A stretch of DNA of 64,000 nt, taken from positions 62,001 through 126,000 of the forward strand of contig NZ_BOOO01000024.1 of NCBI RefSeq assembly GCF_016863275.1. Reading direction: 5' to 3'. Shown piece by piece: positions 24,392 through 32,919 of this stretch. Below the pieces are notes generated by a model. The model saw nothing but the letters and a program-made list of their open reading frames with translations. It was not told the origin of the DNA and did not search any database. Position numbers and translations under genes: made by a program. The first letter of the stretch is position 1, and the number at the start of each line of letters is the position of its first letter. This stretch comes from Planotetraspora mira. GTDB taxonomy: Bacteria > Actinomycetota > Actinomycetes > Streptosporangiales > Streptosporangiaceae.

Positions 24392-26890
24392 ATGGTGGCG
24401 ATACCGAGAAAGCTGACGGCTCCCGCTCCCGGATGGAGTGTGGACGCCGACGTCGTCGTGGTCGGGTCGGGCATCGCCGGCCTGACGGCGGCCCTGACCT
24501 ACATCGAGCTCGCCCCTGAGGCGCGGGTCCTCGTCGTCACCAAGGACGTGCTGTCCGCCGGATCCACCCGATGGGCCCAGGGCGGCATCGCGGCGGTCCT
24601 CGACCCCGAGGACACCCCCGACGAGCACCTCAACGACACCCTCATCGCGGGCGTCGGACTCTGCGACGAGGAGGCCGTGCGGATCCTGGTCACCGAGGGC
24701 CCCGACGCGCTGAAGCGGCTCATCGGGCACGGGGCCCGTTTCGACCGGGACAGCGACGGCGAGCTCCAGCTCACCCGCGAGGGGGGCCATCGCCGCAATC
24801 GGATCGTCCATGCGGGCGGCGACGCCACCGGTGCCGAGGTGCAGCGCGCCCTCACCCAGGCCGTCCTCGCCGAGCCGCGCATCGAGATCATCGAGCACGC
24901 CCTCGTCCTCGACCTCCTCCAGGACGAGACAGGCCGTGCGAGCGGCGTGACCCTGCACGTCATGGGAGAGGGCGCCAGGGACGGCGTCGGCGCCGCGAAC
25001 GCCGGGGCCGTCGTCCTGGCCAGTGGCGGCATGGGCCAGGTCTACGCGGCCACGACCAACCCGGTCGTCTCCACGGGTGACGGTGTCGCGCTGGCCCTCC
25101 GTGCCGGAGCGGTCGTGCGGGACGTCGAGTTCGTCCAGTTCCACCCGACGGTCCTCTGGCTCGGCGAGGGCTCGACGGGCCAGCAGCCCCTGGTGTCGGA
25201 GGCGGTCCGCGGCGAGGGCGCCGTCCTGATCGACGTGAACGGCGACCGGTTCATGCAGGGCGTGCACGAGCTCGCCGACCTCGCGCCGCGCGACGTCGTG
25301 GCCAAGGCGATCACCAGGAAGATGCACGAGACCGGCGCCGACCACGTCTACCTGGACGCCCGGGACTTCGGCGAGGAGAAGTGGCGGGCGAGGTTCCCGA
25401 CGATCCTCGCGGTCTGCCGCGAGCACGGCATCGACCCGGTCACGGAGCCGATCCCGGTCGCGCCGGCCGCCCACTACGCCAGCGGCGGCGTCCGCACCGA
25501 CCTGTACGGCAGGACCAGCGTTCCCGGCCTCTACGCCTGCGGTGAGGTGGCCTGCACAGGCGTCCACGGCGCCAACCGACTCGCCTCCAACTCCTTGCTC
25601 GAGGGTCTCGTCTTCGCCGAGCGCATCGCCTCCGACCTGGTCGCCCACACGAGGACACCGAAGAAGGCGGACGCGCTGCACCGGCCTGAGGGCCTGGTCG
25701 ACCCCCGGGTCAGGGCCCGGATCCAGAGCCACATGAGCCGGGGCGCCGGGGTGCTCCGCAGCGAGGAGAGCCTGGCCGAGGTCGCCCGCGCCCTCGAGAA
25801 CGCCCGCTGGACCCCGGTCGCCGTCGAGCCCTGCACCGAGTCGTGGGAGGCCACGAACCTGCTCACGGTCGCGTCCGCTCTGGTCGCGGCGGCGAAGGAG
25901 CGGGAGGAGACCCGCGGCGCCCACTGGCGTGAGGACCACCCGGAACGCGACGACGACCGCTGGCGGCTGCACATCGACATCTCGCTTGGAACGGAAGGAC
26001 TGCTCATGCGACACCAGGCCCACGACATCGACGCCGAGCTGACCGGTCTGGGCATCGAGCCCGCCCAGCTCAGCCACCTGGTGTCCACGGCTCTCGACGA
26101 GGACCTCGCCGGCGGGCTGGACGTGACGTCGGCCGCCACCATCCCCACGGACCAGACCGCCGTGGCCGACCTGGTCGCCCGCAAGGAGGGCGTGGTCGCC
26201 GGGCTCGTGGTCGCCGAGGCCGTCTTCCGCCAGGCCGGCCCGGAGACGGTCGTCGAGCGCCGGGTCAAGGACGGCGACCGGGTCGGCCCCGGAGACGTTC
26301 TCATGACCGTCCACGGCCGCACGAGGGACCTGCTCACCATGGAGCGGACCGCGCTGAACTTCCTCACGCACCTGTCGGGCGTCGCCACCGCCACCAGCCG
26401 GTGGGTGGACGCGGTCGCCGGGACGAAGGCCCGCGTACGGGACACCCGCAAGACGCTGCCGGGCCTGCGCGCACTGGAGAAGTACGCGGTGCACTGCGGC
26501 GGCGGGGTGAACCACCGGATGGGCCTCCACGACGCCGCCCTGATCAAGGACAACCACGTGGTTGCGGCGGGAGGCGTCGCCGAGGCGTTCCGTGCCGTAC
26601 GGCAGGCCTTCCCCGATGTGGCGATCGAGGTCGAGGTGGACCGGATCGACCAGATCGAGCCGGTCCTGGCCGAGGGCGCCGAGGAGATCCTGCTCGACAA
26701 CTTCACGGTGGATCAGCTCGCCGAGGCCGTACGGCTGGTCGGAGGGCGGGCACGCCTGGAGTCCAGCGGCGGGCTGACCCTTGACAGCGCCCGCGCCGTG
26801 GCCGAGACCGGAGTCGACTATCTGGCGGTCGGAGCCCTCACGCATTCGGCTTCGGCGCTGGACATTGGCCTGGATCTTCGTGGTGCATAA
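24392..26890 (+). CDS. nadB-nadC: Fused L-aspartate oxidase and quinolinate phosphoribosyltransferase (NadB-NadC)
   Basis: One open frame of 832 residues contains two complete NAD-synthesis enzymes. Residues 1 to about 530 are FAD-dependent L-aspartate oxidase (GSGIAGLTAAL, TRWAQGGIAAV, VEFVQFHPT, GEVACTGVHGANRLASNSLLEG). Residues about 539-832 are quinolinate phosphoribosyltransferase (DVTSAATIP, RTALNFLTHLSGVAT, DTRKTLPGLR, KYAVHCGGGVNHRMGL, KDNHV). In most actinomycetes these are adjacent separate genes. Here no stop lies between them. ATG 26006 inside the joint is preceded by GGAAGGA at good spacing, so free NadC may also be made. nadA is not in the window. The start at 24392 has GAAAGGGGA before it. 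Confidence 0.9.
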   Translation: MVAIPRKLTAPAPGWSVDADVVVVGSGIAGLTAALTYIELAPEARVLVVTKDVLSAGSTRWAQGGIAAVLDPEDTPDEHLNDTLIAGVGLCDEEAVRILVTEGPDALKRLIGHGARFDRDSDGELQLTREGGHRRNRIVHAGGDATGAEVQRALTQAVLAEPRIEIIEHALVLDLLQDETGRASGVTLHVMGEGARDGVGAANAGAVVLASGGMGQVYAATTNPVVSTGDGVALALRAGAVVRDVEFVQFHPTVLWLGEGSTGQQPLVSEAVRGEGAVLIDVNGDRFMQGVHELADLAPRDVVAKAITRKMHETGADHVYLDARDFGEEKWRARFPTILAVCREHGIDPVTEPIPVAPAAHYASGGVRTDLYGRTSVPGLYACGEVACTGVHGANRLASNSLLEGLVFAERIASDLVAHTRTPKKADALHRPEGLVDPRVRARIQSHMSRGAGVLRSEESLAEVARALENARWTPVAVEPCTESWEATNLLTVASALVAAAKEREETRGAHWREDHPERDDDRWRLHIDISLGTEGLLMRHQAHDIDAELTGLGIEPAQLSHLVSTALDEDLAGGLDVTSAATIPTDQTAVADLVARKEGVVAGLVVAEAVFRQAGPETVVERRVKDGDRVGPGDVLMTVHGRTRDLLTMERTALNFLTHLSGVATATSRWVDAVAGTKARVRDTRKTLPGLRALEKYAVHCGGGVNHRMGLHDAALIKDNHVVAAGGVAEAFRAVRQAFPDVAIEVEVDRIDQIEPVLAEGAEEILLDNFTVDQLAEAVRLVGGRARLESSGGLTLDSARAVAETGVDYLAVGALTHSASALDIGLDLRGA

Positions 26891-26897
26891 TCGGGGA

Positions 26898-27680
26898 ATG
26901 CTGCTCACCATCGACGTCAGCAACACCCATACGGTGCTTGGCCTGTTCGAGGGTGAAGAGGTCATCGAGCACTGGCGGATCGCCACCGACCCCCGCCGCA
27001 CCGCCGACGAGATCGCCGTCGTGCTGCAGGGGTTGCTCGGCCAGTCGCCGATCCTCAAGGACGCGGACATCAGCGGCATCGCCATCTGCTCGACCGTCCC
27101 CTCGGTCCTGAACGAGATGCGCGAGATGTCCCGCCGCTACTACGGCGACGTGACGGCGGTCGTGGTCGAGCCGGGCGTCCGGACGGGCGTCCCCGTCCGG
27201 ATGGACAACCCCAAGGAGGTCGGCAGCGACCGCATCGTCAACGCCCTCGCCGCCGCCACCCTGTACGGCGGGCCGTGCGTGATCGTGGACTTCGGCACGG
27301 CGACCTCGTTCGACGCCGTCTCGGCCCGCGGGGAGTACATCGGGGCGGTGACGGCTCCGGGCCTGGAGATCTCGGTGGACGCCCTGGCCACGGCCGGCGC
27401 GCAACTGCACAAGGTCGAGCTGATCCGCCCGCGCTCGGTGATCGCGAAGAACACGGTGGAGGCCCTCCAGTCGGGCATCGTCTACGGCTTCGCGGGTCTG
27501 GTCGACGGCATCGTCGAGCGCATGACGGCGGAGTTGTCCGACGACCCCGACGACGTCACCGTGGTGGCCACGGGCTCGGGCGCTCCCCTCGTGGTGAGCG
27601 AGGCCAGAACGATCGACGTCCACGAGCCGTGGCTCACCCTGATCGGCCTGCGCCTGGTCTACACGCGGAACACCGCCTGA
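26898..27680 (+). CDS. coaX: Type III pantothenate kinase
   Basis: This 260-residue ASKHA-fold kinase phosphorylates pantothenate, the first committed step to CoA. Signatures are MLLTIDVSNTHTVLGLF (phosphate-binding loop with conserved Asp), NPKEVGSDRIVNALAA and IVDFGTATSFDAV. The ATG is 7 bases after the nadB-nadC stop, so they are co-transcribed. The pathway link to panC upstream is clear, and the panC to coaX segment, apart from the repeat locus, acts as a cofactor block. Confidence 0.94.
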   Translation: MLLTIDVSNTHTVLGLFEGEEVIEHWRIATDPRRTADEIAVVLQGLLGQSPILKDADISGIAICSTVPSVLNEMREMSRRYYGDVTAVVVEPGVRTGVPVRMDNPKEVGSDRIVNALAAATLYGGPCVIVDFGTATSFDAVSARGEYIGAVTAPGLEISVDALATAGAQLHKVELIRPRSVIAKNTVEALQSGIVYGFAGLVDGIVERMTAELSDDPDDVTVVATGSGAPLVVSEARTIDVHEPWLTLIGLRLVYTRNTA

Positions 27681-27736
27681 AGCACTCCCCGGCGTGCGGG
27701 ACCATAGAAGGCAGGATTCCCTGAGAGAGGACTGCC

Positions 27737-29416
27737 GTGATGGACGCCGACTGGGTGGCGCGTTTCGCCGATGAGGTCATCGCCGAGGCCGAACGGCGCG
27801 CGCCGGGCAAACCCATCGTCTGCGCGTCCGGCCTCAGCCCCTCGGGGCCGATCCACCTGGGCAACCTGCGCGAGGTCATGACCCCGCACCTGGTCGCCGA
27901 CGAGATCAGGCGGCGTGGGCACGAGTGCGTGCACATCCTGTCGTGGGACGACTTCGACCGGTTCCGCAAGGTACCCGCCGGCGTCGACCCCTCGTGGAGC
28001 GAGCACATCGGCAAGCCGCTGACCTCGGTGCCGGCCCCGCCCGGCAGCCCGCACCCGAACTGGGCCGAGCATTTCAAGGCGCCGATGGCCGCCGCCCTCG
28101 CCGAGATGGGCGTCGAGTTCCGCGGCATCAGCCAGACCGAGATGTACACCTCGGGGGCGTACCGGGAGCAGGTCCTGCTCGCCATGCGCGAGCGGCGGCG
28201 GATCGACGCCATCCTCGGCCAGTACCGCACCAAGGCGAAGGCCAAGGTCGCGGACGACGACGAGGCGGCCGCCCTCGAGGGCTCGGGGGCGGCGGGGGAG
28301 GACGACGGCTCCGGCGCCGGCGGCTACTACCCCTACAAGCCCTACTGCTCGGTCTGCGACCGTGACCTGACCACGGTGACGTCCTACGACGACGAGACGA
28401 CGGCCCTGGCGTACACCTGCGCGTGCGGCCACGCCGAGACCGTGACGCTCGCCGAGCACACCCGGGGCAAGCTGGTGTGGAAGGTCGACTGGCCGATGCG
28501 CTGGGCCTACGAGGGCGTGGTGTTCGAGCCGTCCGGCGTCGACCACACCTCGCCGGGGTCGTCCTTCGTCGTCGGCGGCCAGATCGTCAGGGCGATCTTC
28601 GGCGCCGATCAGCCGATCGGCCCGATGTACGCCTTCGTCGGAATCAGCGGCATGGCCAAGATGAGCAGTTCCAAGGGAGGCGTGCCGACCCCGGCCGACG
28701 CCCTTTCGATCATGGAACCCGCTCTGCTGCGCTGGCTGTACGCGCGGCGCAGGCCCAACCAGTCGTTCAAGGTCTCCTTCGACCAGGAGATCCAGCGGAT
28801 GTACGACGAGTGGGACACGTTGTCGAGGAAGATCGCGGACGGCTCCGCGCTCCCGGCCGACCAGGCGGCCCATCGCCGCGCGGCGACCACCGCGTCGGCG
28901 ACCCTCGGCGAGACCCCTCGGCGGTTGCCGTACCGGACGCTCGCCTCGGTGGCCGACATCACCGGTGGCGACCAAGAGCAGACGTTGCGGATCCTCCGCG
29001 AGTTCGACCACGAGATCGCCGGGCTGGACGAACTGCGGCCGAGGCTCGACCGCGCCCAGCACTGGGTGGCGACCTACGTCCCCGCCGAGGAGCGCACCCA
29101 GGTCCGCGAGGAGCCCGACACCGCGCTGCTCACCACCCTGGGCACCACCGAGCGGGAGTCGCTCAAGCTGCTGGCGGACGGTCTCGACGAGCACTGGTCG
29201 CTCGACGGCCTGACCGCGCTCGTGTACGGCGTGCCGAAGATCCAGGCCGGGCTCGATCTGAGCGCCAAGGCGGCGACGCCCGAGCTGAAGGCTGCTCAGC
29301 GGGCCTTCTTCGCGCTCCTCTACCGGCTGCTGGTGGGCCGTGAGACGGGGCCGCGGCTGCCCACGCTGCTGCTCACCGTGGGTCGTGATCGGGTGCGCAG
29401 GCTGATCGCTTCGTAG
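27737..29416 (+). CDS. lysK: Lysyl-tRNA synthetase, class I type
   Basis: The protein has 559 residues, starting at GTG 27737 (or ATG 27740) behind GAGAGAGGA. The class I HIGH motif appears as SPSGPIHLGNLRE and the KMSKS motif as KMSSSKG. Two CxxC/CxCxH pairs (CSVCDRD and CACGH) form the zinc insertion in the connective domain. Residues about 172-197 are an Asp/Glu/Gly-rich low-complexity insertion ahead of YYPYKPYC. The enzyme charges tRNA(Lys) by the class I chemistry typical of archaea and some bacteria. A class II LysRS gene follows 14 bases later, which is the unusual point. Confidence 0.92.
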   Translation: MMDADWVARFADEVIAEAERRAPGKPIVCASGLSPSGPIHLGNLREVMTPHLVADEIRRRGHECVHILSWDDFDRFRKVPAGVDPSWSEHIGKPLTSVPAPPGSPHPNWAEHFKAPMAAALAEMGVEFRGISQTEMYTSGAYREQVLLAMRERRRIDAILGQYRTKAKAKVADDDEAAALEGSGAAGEDDGSGAGGYYPYKPYCSVCDRDLTTVTSYDDETTALAYTCACGHAETVTLAEHTRGKLVWKVDWPMRWAYEGVVFEPSGVDHTSPGSSFVVGGQIVRAIFGADQPIGPMYAFVGISGMAKMSSSKGGVPTPADALSIMEPALLRWLYARRRPNQSFKVSFDQEIQRMYDEWDTLSRKIADGSALPADQAAHRRAATTASATLGETPRRLPYRTLASVADITGGDQEQTLRILREFDHEIAGLDELRPRLDRAQHWVATYVPAEERTQVREEPDTALLTTLGTTERESLKLLADGLDEHWSLDGLTALVYGVPKIQAGLDLSAKAATPELKAAQRAFFALLYRLLVGRETGPRLPTLLLTVGRDRVRRLIAS

Positions 29417-29430
29417 GGCCCGTACGCTGT

Positions 29431-30915
29431 GTGACCATGCATGACCTTCCTGAGCAGATGCGGGTGCGCCGGGACAAGCTGGACCGACTGCGCGCCCAGG
29501 GCATCGACCCCTACCCGGTGACCTTCCCACGGACCACGACCATCGCCGAGGTCCGGGAGAAATACGCCGACCTGGGGGCGGGAGCGGCGACGGGCGACCG
29601 GGTCGGCGTCACGGGCCGGGTCATGTTGTCGCGCGTCGGCGGAAAGCTCTGCTTCGCCACGATCCGGGACGGCTCAGGCGATCTCCAGGTCATGGTGTCG
29701 CTCGACCGGGTCGGTGAGGAGTCGCTCGCCGCGTGGAAGCGCGACGTCGATCTCGGCGATCACGTCGGCGTCGAGGGCGAGGTCGTCACCTCCCGGCGCG
29801 GCGAGCTCTCCGTGATGGCGGAGAGCTGGCAGATCACGTCCAAGTGCCTGCGGCCGCTGCCGGAGAAGCACGCGGGCCTCAGCGACCCGGAGGCGCGCGT
29901 ACGGCACCGCTACGTCGACCTGATCGTCAACGACGAGGCCAGGCGGATGGCGTACCTGCGCAGTGCCACGGTCAGGGCGGTGCGCGACTTCTGGCACGAG
30001 GAGGGTTATCTCGAGGTCGAGACCCCGATGTTGCAGCCGATCCACGGTGGCGCGGCGGCCCGGCCGTTCAAGACCCACATCAACGCCTACGACATGGAGC
30101 TCTACCTCCGCATCGCGATCGAGCTCTACCTCAAGCGGCTGGTCGTGGGCGGCATCGAGAAGGTCTTCGAGATCAACCGGAACTTCCGCAACGAGGGCGC
30201 GGACGCCACGCACAACCCCGAGTTCACCATGCTCGAGGCGTACGGGACCTATCTCGACTACAACGACATGGCCGACCTGACCCAGCGCATGTACCAGCGG
30301 GCGGTGGTGGCGGCACTCGGCACCTCCGTCGTGGTGCACGAGGGACGACAGATCGATCTCGGCCTGCGGGAATGGCCACGCGTCACGCTGTACGGCTCGG
30401 TCTCGGCGGCACTCGGTGAGGAGGTCACACCCGAGCTCCCCCTCGACCAAGTCCGGAAATTTGCGGACAAGGCGGGGGTGCATTGGGAGCCCGCCTGGGG
30501 CCAGGGCAAGGTCGTTCAGGAGATCTTCGAGGCACTGGTCGAGCACACGCTGATCCAGCCGACGTTCGTCATGGACTACCCGCTGGAGACCTCCCCCCTC
30601 ACTCGTCAGCACCGGGACAACCCGCTGCTGACCGAGAAGTGGGACCTCATCGGCTTCGGCACCGAGCTCGGCACGGCCTACTCCGAGCTGGTCGATCCGA
30701 TCGAGCAGCGCCGCCGCCTGGTCGAGCAGTCGCTCCTGGCCGCGGGCGGCGACCCGGAGGCGATGCAGCTCGACGAGGACTTCCTGGAGGCCCTGGAGTA
30801 CGCCATGCCGCCCACCGGCGGCCTCGGCGTCGGGATCGACCGGATGATCATGGCTTTCACCGGCAAGAACATTCGGGAGACGATCCTGTTCCCTCTCGTC
30901 AGGCCGCACGGCTGA
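29431..30915 (+). CDS. lysS: Lysyl-tRNA synthetase, class II type
   Basis: This 494-residue class II enzyme has an N-terminal OB-fold anticodon-binding domain (GVTGRVMLSRVGGKLCFATIRDG) and a catalytic domain. Motif 2 is visible in FEINRNFRNEGADATHNPEF and motif 3 in GLGVGIDRM. All motifs are intact, so both LysRS proteins look active. There is no C-terminal membrane domain of the LysX (MprF-like) type. GTG 29431 or ATG 29437 may start it; only a weak AGGG lies upstream. It is co-directional with, and only 14 bases from, the class I gene, so the two are probably co-transcribed. Confidence 0.93.
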   Translation: MTMHDLPEQMRVRRDKLDRLRAQGIDPYPVTFPRTTTIAEVREKYADLGAGAATGDRVGVTGRVMLSRVGGKLCFATIRDGSGDLQVMVSLDRVGEESLAAWKRDVDLGDHVGVEGEVVTSRRGELSVMAESWQITSKCLRPLPEKHAGLSDPEARVRHRYVDLIVNDEARRMAYLRSATVRAVRDFWHEEGYLEVETPMLQPIHGGAAARPFKTHINAYDMELYLRIAIELYLKRLVVGGIEKVFEINRNFRNEGADATHNPEFTMLEAYGTYLDYNDMADLTQRMYQRAVVAALGTSVVVHEGRQIDLGLREWPRVTLYGSVSAALGEEVTPELPLDQVRKFADKAGVHWEPAWGQGKVVQEIFEALVEHTLIQPTFVMDYPLETSPLTRQHRDNPLLTEKWDLIGFGTELGTAYSELVDPIEQRRRLVEQSLLAAGGDPEAMQLDEDFLEALEYAMPPTGGLGVGIDRMIMAFTGKNIRETILFPLVRPHG

Positions 30916-31221
30916 GCCTTCTCGGGCCCGGCCCGGCATCCCCGCTACAGGCACGAAAGTCGCGGAATCCGAGCGATTCGGGTGGACCCGATCGCTCGGA
31001 AGCGGGCCGTCGGATCCCAGAATCGCCAGCCCTCGGGACGTGTCCGTAAAGCCCGGAAGCATCCGGAATCTCACACTGCTGGGAACAGTGTTGCTGCCGT
31101 GGCGGAGCGCTCATCCGAGCGCCGTTCTGCACAAGGCCGTACCTTGACGACCTTGTCGGACGGCGTTTACCTTCCCTGAGGGTGGGCCGACCCAATCATC
31201 GTCGTGGGGGAGGGCGGGACG
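30916..31221. other. 306-base non-coding gap after lysS with a terminator-like hairpin
   Basis: The only strong structure is CCGAGCGATTCGGGT (30969-30983) pairing with ACCCGATCGCTCGG (to about 30999), with one bulged base. This is a likely terminator for the lysK-lysS transcript, though no T run follows. A smaller inverted repeat, ACACTG/CAGTGT, lies at about 31074-31092. The rest is presumably the promoter of the HTH gene at 31222. I see no gene. Confidence 0.45.
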
Positions 31222-31482
31222 ATGGGGCTTCCTGACGTCGTCACGAGAGGCGAGGATCTCGCAGTGGACCTCGCTATGGATGTCGAGCGCGCCGGTCTGA
31301 ACGATGAGGATCTGTTGCTCCTCGCGGAGCTCGCCAAAGGGGTCACCGCGGATCGCGTGGGCCGGAGCCTGGATGTGAGCGGCCGCACGGTCCGCCGGCG
31401 GCTACGCCACATCTGCGATCAGATCGGTGTGGCGACCGCCATCGAGGCGGTCGCCTGGGCAGCGCGGCGCAGGCTCATCTAG
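31222..31482 (+). CDS. Small LuxR-type helix-turn-helix protein
   Basis: The protein has 86 residues from ATG 31222, with GGGGGAGGG upstream. Nearly the whole protein after residue 25 is a GerE/LuxR-like DNA-binding domain: LNDEDLLLLAELAKGVT, then the recognition helix region SLDVSGRTVRRRLRHIC and the closing helix GVATAIEAVAWAARRRLI. There is no receiver or sensor domain, so it is a solo effector domain whose signal is unknown. It lies between the LysRS pair and the convergent NlpC/P60 gene. A partner kinase is not evident. Confidence 0.78.
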   Translation: MGLPDVVTRGEDLAVDLAMDVERAGLNDEDLLLLAELAKGVTADRVGRSLDVSGRTVRRRLRHICDQIGVATAIEAVAWAARRRLI

Positions 31483-31562
31483 CGCCGCCTCAACACAGCA
31501 TTTCGCCGCAGGCCCGGGCTCGGACCTGCGGCGTCATGATTCGGGGACCGCCTCGCCGGGGC

Positions 31563-32606
31563 TCAGTCCGCGATTCGTACCACTCCCGCGATCGGCCGCC
31601 CGGCGAGAGGCGCCACACGCACCACGTCGCCCGTGTGGGGAGCGTGGATCATGAAGCCGCCGCCGAGGTACATACCGACGTGGTGCAGGTCCGAGTAGAA
31701 GAAGATGAGGTCACCGGCGCGCATGTCCTTGGTGGAGATGTGCGTGCCCGAGGTCCACTGGTTGCCGGTGTAGTGGGGGAGGCTGATCCCGACCGTGTGA
31801 TAGGCCGCCATCATCAGGCCTGAGCAGTCGTAGGAACTCGGCCCCGCGGCTCCCCAGACGTACGGCTTCATCTGCTGTGTCAGCGCCCACCGGGCCGCCT
31901 GGGCGGCCTTGCCGTCGCCGACGACGGGGAAGGAGACGCGCTTGGCCGCGCCGCCGCTGACGCTGGCGGCGACCGTGCTGTAGAGCTTGCTCTCGGACTT
32001 CTTGACCAGCTTGGTGATCTTCTTGCGCTGGGAGTCGAGGCTGGAGAGCAGCTTCTTCACCTCGGCCGCACGCGCGGCGGCGCCGGCCTTCGCCCGCTCG
32101 GCCGCCTGCATCGCGTTGGCGACCTCGGTGACCTCCTGGCCCTGCTGCATCTCCAGGGCGTAGGTGGTGGAGGCCTGGTCGAGGTAGGTCTCGGGATCGA
32201 CGCCGCCCATCAGGGCGAAGGGCGTGGATCCGAAGCCGCCGTTCATGTACGAGTTCTGCGCGAGGTAGGCGGCCTTCTGGCGGCGCTCGGCGAGCTCGGA
32301 CTCGCTCTTGGCGAGGGTCTTCTTGGCTACATCGGCCGACCGCTGGGCGGCGCTGAGACGGACGCGCTCGCCGTTGTACTGCTCGGAGAGGGTCTCGATG
32401 TCGCTGTAGAGCTTCTCGACCTCGGCGGCGAGTTGCTTGGTGGTGGGCTTGGGCTCAGCGGTGGCTGCCACCATGGGGACGCCGACCGTGATCATGGTTA
32501 TCGCAACGCCAACTAAGGCGAATCTCCGGATGGAGCCGGACAGGGCTCCGCCGGCCACAGGCTGCCGGCCGTGGGCATGTCTACCGGCCGCCCGTTCTCG
32601 ACGCAC
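31563..32606 (-). CDS. Secreted NlpC/P60 peptidoglycan hydrolase under c-di-AMP riboswitch control
   Basis: The protein has about 347 residues. It has a basic N-terminus, a signal peptide (IRRFALVGVAITMITVGVPMV, probable cleavage after AATA), a coiled-coil region with many Lys/Glu/Ala, and a C-terminal NlpC/P60 domain with Cys (YDCSGLMM), His (HHVGMYLGG) and a third His (IHAPHTG). It is a paralogue of the gene at 5040 with the same domain plan. The start is probably GTG 32606 or TTG 32612, just after GGAGAGGAG (complement of 32618-32626). The long leader carries a ydaO-type riboswitch, so wall hydrolysis is tied to c-di-AMP, which in actinomycetes often controls resuscitation and wall-lytic enzymes. 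Confidence 0.88.
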   Translation of the reverse strand: MRRERAAGRHAHGRQPVAGGALSGSIRRFALVGVAITMITVGVPMVAATAEPKPTTKQLAAEVEKLYSDIETLSEQYNGERVRLSAAQRSADVAKKTLAKSESELAERRQKAAYLAQNSYMNGGFGSTPFALMGGVDPETYLDQASTTYALEMQQGQEVTEVANAMQAAERAKAGAAARAAEVKKLLSSLDSQRKKITKLVKKSESKLYSTVAASVSGGAAKRVSFPVVGDGKAAQAARWALTQQMKPYVWGAAGPSSYDCSGLMMAAYHTVGISLPHYTGNQWTSGTHISTKDMRAGDLIFFYSDLHHVGMYLGGGFMIHAPHTGDVVRVAPLAGRPIAGVVRIAD

Positions 32607-32636
32607 GCGCAACAAGACTCCTCTCCAGTGTCGTGT

Positions 32637-32689
32637 CGTACGGACGGGGTCGCCGTGTGATGCGCAGATGGTCACACGGTTCCGTACGG
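32637..32689 (-). promoter_or_regulatory. Expression-platform hairpin between the riboswitch and the start of the NlpC/P60 gene
   Basis: CCGTGTGA (32653-32660) pairs with TCACACGG (32672-32679), and outside it GTACGGACGG-like bases near 32637-32646 can pair with CCGTACGG (32682-32689). The combined stem is long, has no T run and sits 11 bases from the ribosome-binding site. It could work as the switch's regulatory helix or as a Rho-related structure. Confidence 0.5.
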
Positions 32690-32694
32690 CACTC

Positions 32695-32825
32695 CTTGCC
32701 GCCTACCGGGTTAGCTGACGGGTTCGGGCCGGAGTAGCCCTACCTTTCGGATTCACCCCTTGTTGATCTAGAACGTCCAGATCCGCACAGTTGGGTCCCC
32801 GGCTCCACTTCGCACGTGAGTGCTC
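32695..32825 (-). ncRNA. c-di-AMP (ydaO-yuaA) riboswitch
   Basis: Read on the minus strand, the conserved blocks of this class are present in order: GAGCCGGGGACCCAA near the 5' end (about 32798-32784), GGGGTGAATCC (32759-32749), GGTAGGGCTACTCC, and the 3' block CCCGTCAGCTAACCCGGTAGGC (32722-32701). This combination is diagnostic for ydaO-type aptamers, which bind two c-di-AMP molecules. The aptamer lies about 90 bases upstream of the NlpC/P60 start codon. Exact ends are approximate. In known examples ligand binding turns expression down. Confidence 0.9.
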
Positions 32826-32870
32826 GGAAGACTCGGCGGCCCGGTCGCCGTGTGGGGCCACGATGACCGG

Positions 32871-32888
32871 TAATGTCGCTGGACATTA
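32871..32888. promoter_or_regulatory. Perfect inverted repeat overlapping the -10 region of the NlpC/P60 promoter
   Basis: TAATGTC (32871-32877), GCTG, GACATTA (32882-32888) form an 18-bp operator-like palindrome. On the minus strand it covers the -10 box and the likely start of transcription. A repressor binding here would block the promoter. The factor is unknown. Confidence 0.55.
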
Positions 32889-32911
32889 GTGCATCCGGGG
32901 TTCTAGCTCAA
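32883..32911 (-). promoter_or_regulatory. Promoter for the riboswitch-controlled NlpC/P60 gene
   Basis: On the minus strand TTGAGC (32911-32906) and TAATGT (32888-32883) are separated by exactly 17 bases, a good housekeeping sigma promoter. Transcription would start near 32875, giving a leader of about 270 bases that includes the whole riboswitch. A second inverted repeat, GTTCT-N9-AGAAC (32900-32918), overlaps the -35 box. Confidence 0.6.
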
Positions 32912-32919
32912 CCAGAACT

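Noticed and set aside
25981-26008. Frameshift or missing stop between nadB and nadC as sequencing error
   Set aside because: Not provable either way from one sequence. Both domains are intact and in frame with a plausible linker, so fusion is the simpler reading. Kept as a check in the findings.
24365-27085. 906-residue open frame antisense to nadB-nadC
   Set aside because: Shadow frame opposite well-conserved coding sequence; no motif.
31222-31482. Response regulator of a two-component system
   Set aside because: No receiver domain and no kinase gene nearby; only the DNA-binding domain is encoded.
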